From: Scedosporium boydii
Lineage: Eukaryota; Ascomycota; Sordariomycetes; Microascales; Microascaceae
Assembly: GCA_002221725.1 (NCBI GenBank)
Contig: NJFT01000022.1
Span: 62,001-126,000, forward strand
Length of the DNA stretch: 64,000 nucleotides
Direction of reading: 5' to 3'
Each line of letters begins with the position of its first letter. Position 1 is the stretch's first letter. Positions 56,349 to 64,000 of the stretch are shown piece after piece. Both the position numbers and the translations under genes were made by a program. Under the pieces are notes generated by a model. It was not told where the DNA came from. It did not search any database and saw only the letters and a list, made by a program, of their open reading frames with translations.

Positions 56349-59300
56349 TTACTCCGCCATCTCAACGTCCTTCACCGATTCTGCCTTCGTAGATTGCGCC
56401 GAAGCGCCGTTTCCCGCCGCCGAAAGCTTATCGCTCGCGGCCCTAGCGAGCTCTGGGTCGTCGTCAGCCATCTCGACGACCTCTATGCCATCGCTAGTGG
56501 TCTTGATCGTCTCCGCTGACTCGCTTCCCTGCTCGGCCGCTGTCGCCGCTTCGTCCGCTGTCTTCTCGACAGTGTCGGACGCAGGTGTGTGGATGGTTGG
56601 GTCAGCCTGAGGTGTAACCGCTTCTTCGGAAGCTTCCGGCGTCGTCGAAGCACCGTCCGAGATACCATCGAGGTGGGCAATCATATCTTGTTGGGTTTTG
56701 TCGGCCTCGGCTTCAGTATCGTCTCCGAGCATCGACTTGATCGACTCCATCAATTTCCGAAGAGACTGCTTGTCGCCGCTGGTGATCGCCTCCTTGTTAA
56801 TTTCGCCCTTTTGGACCTGGCGTATCAGTTTGAGTGCAGCGCTAGTCGGCTCGGTCTCCGCTTCTTTGCCCTCGTTACTATCGCCGGCGGGTAGTGGAGC
56901 GGCGGTGGACTCGGGTGTTTTGCCACTCGCAGCAATGTTGCCCTGCTCGATGTCGCCCTGCTCGGTGGGTTCGCTGTGCTTGCTCTCAACTACAGGCTCA
57001 CCGCCGCTAGTGGTGAAGAGTTTGCAGAGCGCAATGGCCGCCTCGGCCTCGTCGAGATTCGGAGAGGGATTGGTCTGATTCGCCTCCTGCGGCTTGGTGT
57101 CGGGAGCCTTGGGAGCATGGCCTGCGCCAATTTTGCGCAGCCTTCAAAGCATGTTAGCACAACGTTCTACCCATACCACGGCCATAAAACCAGTCTCAAT
57201 CGTGAAAGGAAGAGAAAAGGAAAGCAGCTTACTGTTCGATAAAATCGAGCTTGATGCCCTTCGCAGGCAGCCGAAGGACTCGACCATACGACCTGACGTC
57301 GCTCCAACCCGACGCATCTTCCGGCTCTTCGCTGTCATTAACCTCGATGACGCCGTTATTCTTGTACCCACGCGTATACACGGGTTTGATGACCTGCGCG
57401 CCACGGATCTTGCGGAACCGCCGCCCAAGAGGCGCGTTCTCGGGGTTGTAGAAGTGGTCGACATGCGCTGGGCAGACCCACTTCCTCGGGTTTGCCGGAT
57501 GGGCCATGGGAGTGTCCACGCAGTCGAGATGCCAATAGAGGGGGCAGGCAGAGCAGAGCATCATCATCTTACTGGCGCCGGAGGCACTCTTCTGGCAGCC
57601 ATGGCATAGGGCGGCCTTGCCTTCGATGTCTCGCTGCGGGTGGAGGTCGAACTCGTGTTCCTTTTGTTTCCTAGAGAAAATTGTCAGAACCCGAATCGGA
57701 CTGGCATTACGCTGCAGGCGTGCCGTATCACGCAAAGACCTCTTATCTGTGGCCATTTCGAAACTTACTTTGACAGCTTCGTAGTGCGCTCGACCTCATC
57801 GTACTCTCCGTTTGGTCCAACCTTGACACCCTCAAAATAGGTCTGCAGCTTCTTAGGCAGGTTAAAAGCGCGTGGTATGGTCCTATCTAGGATGGTGAGA
57901 AGACCACTAAACGGTCCGCTGTACTCTTCTCGGCGCGCGGACCGCTTGTACACGCAGTCATTGCAGAACCATTCTTCGGGCAATTCCGTCGAGCCAACGA
58001 GATCGACGCATTCAAAGTGGAATGACTTGGAGCAGTTGTCGCAGCAGATGAGATCACCATTGTTACCACACGACGAGCAATAGTCATCGTTCTCGATCTA
58101 AATTAAAAGCGCAAAGCAATCTGATTAGCGTTCCGTTTCGAGCACGTAGCATACAGGCACATAGAAACACGCCGTCGACACCATAACGCGATCGTGCACG
58201 ATGTCAAGGAGTTGTTTTTGTCTAAGAGGGATGCTGCGAGCCGAGCCGGCAAAATAGAAACACGACCGAACTGGGCTTGTTTGGGAACAGATGGAGAGAA
58301 AGGGGGGGAGGGAAGCGGGTAAGGGAAGAGATTGATCTCGGAGTAGCGGGTGGATATTTCCCCCATCTGCACTGTTTCGCCCTGTCGGTGGCAACCTATT
58401 GCAGGAGCCGAGACGAGAAACGCGGGAAACAAAGCCAAGATGGGTTACAATATCTAACCTGCCAAATCGGGACATGCGTGAAGGTGATAAGATGAAGCCC
58501 AGCAAAGCACAGGGATGAAACGATTGCATGGGGGGTAAAAGAAAATGACCAAGGGTTCACCACAGCGTTCACTGAAAGCTGGGGCCTAAGGTGCAATATT
58601 GGGAGCAGAAGAAAAAAATCGGCCGGGAGCCTGTACTCACCTGGTCTCTAGCCTGCACACCAGGCACATGGATAACACCCTCGCCTGTTGGGCGAGGCAT
58701 GCCAGCGGTTGTATTACCGTTCTTCTTGGGTCTAGAAATTATCCATCGTTAGCCAGCTTGATCCATGTCGCAGAAAACGAGGAATGGTAACAGGTGGAAG
58801 CATGAGCAAGGGGGATGGATTTGGCAGTGTAGTATCCTGACTGCCTAGGACAGTTGGCTGATGGCAGAGGGATTCCGGGATTTTCCTCCAAAGCTGAAAA
58901 AAAAAAAAAAATGGCCTCTTGCCAGCTAGCCATCCATCCCCATTCAGACATCACCATTTTGATGAAAGACAATGCAGATCAAATGAAAGGTGGACCAGAG
59001 TCCAAGACACAGAAAAAACCGATCATGAAGGGATGAAGAGAACTGCTGATGAAAGATGGAGGAATGAAGGGAGAGATGGCTTGGGGGGAAAATTGAGAAA
59101 ATACTTACGAAGTCTTCACCCGAGGCCCAACCCTCTGCCTTTTCGAGGGAGGCTGCAAGATTGGCGTGACCGCTCGCGACGTCACCTGCGAAGGGGCATT
59201 GCTCCTTGTCGAAGTCGCGATAGGCGAGGCTGTTCCTTCAAGCTCATCGTGCGATCTCTTGACTGCAGAGCGAGTTGACCGAGTGGTAGGGATGGTGAGG

Positions 59301-61750
59301 GAGATGGGAGTAGCCTTGGCTCCGCTCCGCGTCTTCCGCGCAGAGCCCGCCGTCTGAGGCGATGACTTGGGAGAGTTATTGCTGGAATCGAGAGGCTTGG
59401 CGGATTCACCTCTCTTCGCCTTCGCTTTGGCCGCAGTGCCACGTCGTGACGGGGATTCATTGTCAGAATTATCCTCACCCTGCTGCTGCGGCTGCGCGCT
59501 GGAGCGAAGAGCGGACACCTTCACGGGAAGGTTGGGGAAAAGTGGACGGACAACGCCAGGCATGGCATGGGGTTTGGTGCTGCCGTCCTTGTCGCTGGAA
59601 TCATGGGGGGCCTCATGAGAGTGTGGGCCGGGGTGTGATGATGAGGAGGAGGAGATGGAGGGTGAGGATGGCGAGGGTGAGAGTGAGAGTGACAGCGAGG
59701 GCGTGTCGCGGGCTTTGGCTTTGGACCTGTTGGGGGCGGCGGGATTGGCCCTAGAATTATGGGCGCCTTTAGTGGCCGACGCGGTTGATTTGCGCTGGGC
59801 CACCGCAGTTTTGCCGGCTGCTACCGTGCGTATCGTAATTGGCTGGCGTGTGGGCTGCCCGCCTGACACGTCTTCGTCCTCCTCCACCACTGAGATGGAA
59901 TCTGCTGTCAGCGACTGGTCCTCTGCCGCTGCCGGGGTACTTCTGCTGCTTGTGCTTGCTCCGGTGGTGGTGTCGGCTCGCCTGTTGGTGTTTTTACTGA
60001 TACCAACCCCACTGATCCTGAGACCCGTAGCCGAATTTTGTAGCTGTAATTGGCGCTGCACCTTGGGCTTGCCCTGATCCTTGGGTTGGGCCTTTAACTT
60101 AATCTTGGGCCGCCTCTGAACCTCGGTTCCCGACTCGGGCTTCGAGCTGCTGTTATCTTCTTCCTCGAAGTTGGAAAATGCCCGAAGTTCGGGGGTGTCG
60201 AGCGAGATGGATGAAAGTGACGAGTCGCTACCCAACGAGTCGCTGCGAGTACGCCTTCGAGTGGGCGTCTGTGGTGCGTTTTGCTTTGCTGCTGCCGCTT
60301 CAGAAGCATCTGCAGAGGCAGCGTCGTCTTCTGCAGAATTGACCTGAGCTTCGTCCGCCATGCTGCCGGCACTGCCGCGTGTCTTCCTATGAGACCTCGA
60401 CAGCGAAGGCGATGGTTCCGGATGCGTAGTTTTTTGCTTCTTAAGCGCTCGTAGGTCTTCCTCGTCGTCGTACAGAATTCTCGCGGTGCTGAGGTCGAGC
60501 CTGAGCAAGTCCGCGTAGGGTGCGGGGATGGGTTTCTTGGGGGATCCCACGGCGTCAGGTGAGAAAAATCGATAGGCGGTGTTGTCCTTGGCTCCCAGCT
60601 GCTTCCGCTCCGTCACCAGGCTGGCAAATTGATCGAGCGTGTCGGCGTCGGCGCGCTGGAGAAATACGTCCTCAAACATGGACACGATCTGAGGATCGGA
60701 CGATTTTTTCTCGTCGTAAATAGTCCGTAGCGCGTAGGCTGTCGGGTACCGGTGGTACTTGAGAGCATTTTCTACGGCATCGTCGACGACCTTGTCGACT
60801 ACGTGTCGCTTCTTCGCAAGGTCTCCTTCCGACTCCTCGCTTCCTGACCTCGGCTGAGCCGGAGCCAGAGCTGGAGATGGAGATGGCGATGGTGCAGACA
60901 TCGTTATATCTTCAGCTTCGGCAGCGGCGGCAGCAGCAGCAGTAGCAGCAGCGCGATTCGCAGATGCCCTCGTCAAACTCCGCCTAGTAATCGGTAACCG
61001 GTGAGCTGCCTTCCGCTTACCACCCCTAGGCTCGTAATCTTCGTCGTTGTTGTCGTCAAAATCCCTCATTCCCAATAACGCCAATTCTTTATCTGCCGAT
61101 TGACGTCTCGACGATGGAGCGTGCGTTGGAGGCAAAGCGGAGGATGACGATGGCGGTGGTGGTTGGGGAGAAGAGGGCAAAGGAGAAATGGGTGGGGATG
61201 GGGAACGAGAAGAAGAGAAAGGCGAGGGAGAAATAGACGACGCGTTCGTAGGTTGGAATTTGGAACTGTTGCTGTTGCCTTGGCCGTGGAATTTGAATTT
61301 TGTGCTGCTGTTTCGGTGGGCCGCTCTTGCCCCCTCCGCCATTGCCGCCTGCTCGTCGTCGTGGTCCAGCAGCGCCGCTGCATCAGCAGATTTTTTCCTC
61401 CCAGCGTTGCTGCCCGCCCGCGACGGCTTCAGCACGATTTTCCGCACGATGCCACTATTTTCCTTCTTCGATCCCGCTCCTCCCGTCGCCGCCGATGCTT
61501 TCGGCAGCGTCCCCAAAGGCTGCATGTTCTCAAACACGCCATAACGCATGAGCCCAAGGTCCTCGAAGCTGGACTTGTGCTGTACCGCTGGCTCCATCCA
61601 CCGCCGCATAAACGCCCTCGAAGCCTCGTTGGTAGAGTTCTTGTTCGCCTCGAGAGGTCCTCCTCCGTTTCCTCCGCCTCCTCCTTGCCCTCCTCCCTGT
61701 GCCGGACTCGAGTATCGCGAGCGCGACGATCTCGTGTTGGAGGAAATCAT
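56349..61750 (-). CDS. Rco1-like two-PHD-finger chromatin protein (Rpd3S type)
   Basis: There are five exons (59109-61750, 58641-58731, 57769-58097, 57233-57670, 56349-57141), with introns of 377, 543, 98 and 91 nt, about 1430 residues. All splice phases agree. The N-terminal 880 residues are disordered, Ser/Ala/Pro-rich and basic, except SRAFMRRWMEPAVQHKSSFE (about 44-65). A first PHD finger lies at 918-958 (CSSC, CCDNC, FHFEC, FCNDC). A second, extended one is near 1043-1090 (CHGC, CSACPLYWHLDC, WVCPAHVDH). The order matches fungal Rco1, which with Eaf3 and Rpd3 deacetylates nucleosomes in transcribed genes and represses cryptic initiation. The C-terminus is long, acidic and Ala/Glu-rich (57141 downward). 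The start at 61750 is the first Met before the conserved segment. Confidence 0.85.
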
Positions 61751-64000
61751 GGTGGATCAGAGGTTCGTTCCTTCGGGGCCCGAAAGACAGTCCCGTTTTA
61801 ATTTTCCACCGCTTTCAGACTTGTCTCAAGAACCTTTTGCCTTTGAGATCCTCGCAAGATGTCGCGTCGAAAGGCAAACACGAAAAGAACAACAAAAAAA
61901 TGGGTTCGTGGAGGAAAGAAGGATCTTGCGGGACCCCCTTGTCGGGGGAGACTCGAAATTGGGGAGATTTCTCGGAGGAAAACTACTCAGGGACCCTGCG
62001 CGCCTCGGTGTTAGCATCGTGTTTCGACCGCGTTTTCTGGCCCACAGCCTATTGCAAAATTTACCTGGTCGCGCAAGAAAGAGAAAAGAATTGCATTTAT
62101 TCTTTGGATCTCCCTGTTTCAATGTGATTAGGATCGCATCTTTATCCTCCGCGCCAGAGGTGATGCAAAAAAGTGTGTGTGTGGTAGGAATGGTGAATTG
62201 GTGTAGGGGAAGCTTCGACCTTGTCGGGCTCTTTTTTTCTTCTCTCGTGGAAAACGCGGCCTGGCGCCGCACTGTAAATTTAGAGTGGCCCCCAAAATGC
62301 AAAGTCTCACTCATGGCGTCGGACAAGGGGGCAGATCCTCTCGACCGTACCCGGGGACTCTTCCAGCATCCATCCACCTTAAAATCAATTTGCCAACTTG
62401 AAATTTATCTTTGCATTGCATCTTGCTAGCCGATTTCTTCTTGCCACGCAAGATTCTCTTCCTGCATTTGACCCAGGATCGATCGAGTGTCCTCCATCTC
62501 CCCTATCCTCTGTTGGCCTGCCTAGATCATGGTCTCCTCGGCTAGCCCAGCTCTGACAACATGTGTGGTACAGAGTTATGCACCCTGGTGCAGCACCTCC
62601 CATGCCTGTCTCGGTCTCTCTGAAGTCTGGACCTACAATTTCCAACATTCTCTTCTCCTCCCAACAAACTCCGCTCCTATGAAAAAAGGGAAAATTCCTA
62701 GCTCCGTGTCGCTGCTTCTTTCCTAGCACTGGCATGCTCACTCACAGTTATTGGGTTCCCAGCCTCTGAGGACATGGGCCGCCTAGTTCGCCTGCCAGGT
62801 AACACCTAGCCTGAGCATGTTAAGTGCGTTGTCAAATGAGGAGGCTGCCGTCCCCCGAAAAGACGGGAGGGGAAACCGGGGGGTGGCTCCAGATCACATC
62901 ACGGCTCAGAGAGCCTTGCTTGGTTTTTGGGGAGTCGGGACGGACGGACAGCTCCTGCTGTCTGGTGGCTCTGATCGCCCAGACACCAAGAGTCTCAGCA
63001 AGTGAGAGGCTGCAGAGCTCGCCTGTTTCGAACCGAGGTAAGTGCCAAGCATCCTCTCAAAGGGGACGAACTTTCCAAGAGCCCCAGAATCGCGTTAGAG
63101 CAATGAGTGCCAAAGGAGCCTTTCCAAGTCCCCAGAAAACCCATTGGATTCGCCCAATCTCTTCCGCAAAGACCCGTTTGCAATCAGAGAACTATTTCGG
63201 ACATGTTAATATCGAGGGTTCGCCGAGAGGAGTGATATGACTCCCCGGCCGAACATAGCGACGTGCCTCCCAGGAATCTTGCTCGTCCTATTTCTCCCAC
63301 CTTAGCAGTTGGGCAGCCCAGACCCAGGAAGGCGCAACTTCTTCAGCATTTTCATAATTCAATCACTACTCAGCTACCAAGCCCACCACAACGTCCCCGA
63401 GGGGTTGGAAAAGCGCCTGTCCTGACTGAGGAGGCAAACTGACGCATCCAACGTTGCTTATTTTTCCTCGGGCACCCTCAAAGGGCTACGTTGGCACTAT
63501 TCCGGCTCTGGCGATGCGCAATAATATTATGTAGTGGAATAGGGGGGGTCACATTTCTGGTGGAGGCTTATCTGGACAGGGTGGCGAGACTATCCCGCAG
63601 GCATGAGGAAGAAACGCCACGAGGCCGCAGCCCACAGCCCACATGCGCCAGTTTCCCTGTCATCCTGCCACGGTCATATTTCTGCGAGACAAGTGGACCA
63701 CGGTCGCGAGACAATGCAGAAGACTTTTTCTCTTCTCCTCAAGGCCAGGAGCTTCTTTTCTTTCTCCTCTTTTTTTTTTTCTTATTGTTCCTATTCGAGC
63801 TAGGAGCAAACTGCGGGTTGGGGGCTCCTTGTGCTATCCTATTTTCTTCTGTATAGGCAGTCTCCCTTGTGTTGATTGGGATAGTCAACTTACCAGGAAG
63901 ACCAGCATATACCCACTCTCCGCCGAATCAAATAGCCCAGAGGTAAGCGTTCGTAAATACATGCAGCAGCCGCTCGCCTAGTCGTGACAGATGGGGGAAT
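61751..64000. other. Right edge, upstream of the two-PHD gene
   Basis: No gene is supported. A 293-residue plus frame at 61548-62429 is partly the antisense of the PHD gene. Frames at 62824-63240 and 63491-63981 overlap in several phases and show no recognisable domain. The left 500 bases should contain the promoter of the PHD gene; a gene cut by the window edge cannot be excluded. Confidence 0.4.

Noticed and set aside
61548..62429. 293-residue plus-strand open frame
   Set aside because: Its first half is antisense to the two-PHD gene and its second half is unsupported intergenic sequence; no domain is seen.

Overview
The window is nuclear DNA from a filamentous ascomycete (Pezizomycotina, most likely a Sordariomycete; the class is inferred from family resemblance only). 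The evidence is short 50-250 nt GT...AG introns with CTAAC-type branch points, widely spaced single genes on both strands with no operons, and a full set of fungal housekeeping proteins. I support 20 protein genes. I found no rRNA, convincing tRNA, CRISPR array, transposon or secondary-metabolite cluster.

Layout. 2-15 kb holds smaller or less conserved genes: a PPxY membrane protein, a membrane-anchored prolyl 4-hydroxylase, an F-box protein, a helical protein of unknown function, an EBP-type sterol isomerase and two hypotheticals. 18-38 kb is dense with conserved genes: NUP82, CBC2, mitoribosomal L31, TRS20, histone H4, CDC27/APC3, SND2/TMEM208, PI4-kinase PIK1 and NC2-alpha. 40-42 kb holds a membrane-anchored alpha/beta hydrolase. 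42-47.6 kb is a 5.5-kb stretch with no gene I can support, rich in two short palindrome-like motifs. 47-62 kb holds a Jsn1/Puf2-type RRM+Pumilio protein, the SNARE YKT6 and a two-PHD Rco1-like protein. The last 2.2 kb has no gene I can support. Several genes form divergent pairs with shared upstream regions (NUP82/CBC2, MRPL31/TRS20, CDC27/SND2). Others converge (P4H/F-box, CBC2/MRPL31, TRS20/H4, SND2/PIK1, PUF/YKT6). Four genes serve the secretory pathway (SND2, TRS20, PIK1, YKT6), but nothing shows that they are co-regulated.

The most striking observation is in the CDC27/APC3 gene. Its conserved reading frame is interrupted exactly once, by a UAG where the family has a conserved Trp (expected UGG), and the conserved sequence resumes at the next codon. 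The UA*G context and a small predicted hairpin that puts this A in the loop match the known preference of the ADAR-independent, sexual-stage A-to-I mRNA editing of Sordariomycetes. A recoding site in a core anaphase-promoting-complex subunit is therefore a live hypothesis. A CpA-to-TpA (RIP-like) nonsense mutation or a sequence error are the alternatives.

Other patterns: an abrupt switch inside several genes from C-ending to G/T-ending codons, and strong over-representation of TACGAAGT/ACTTCGTA and ATCAATTGAT in intergenic DNA. Exon boundaries were read by eye from splice consensus and family conservation, and no search or alignment was run.
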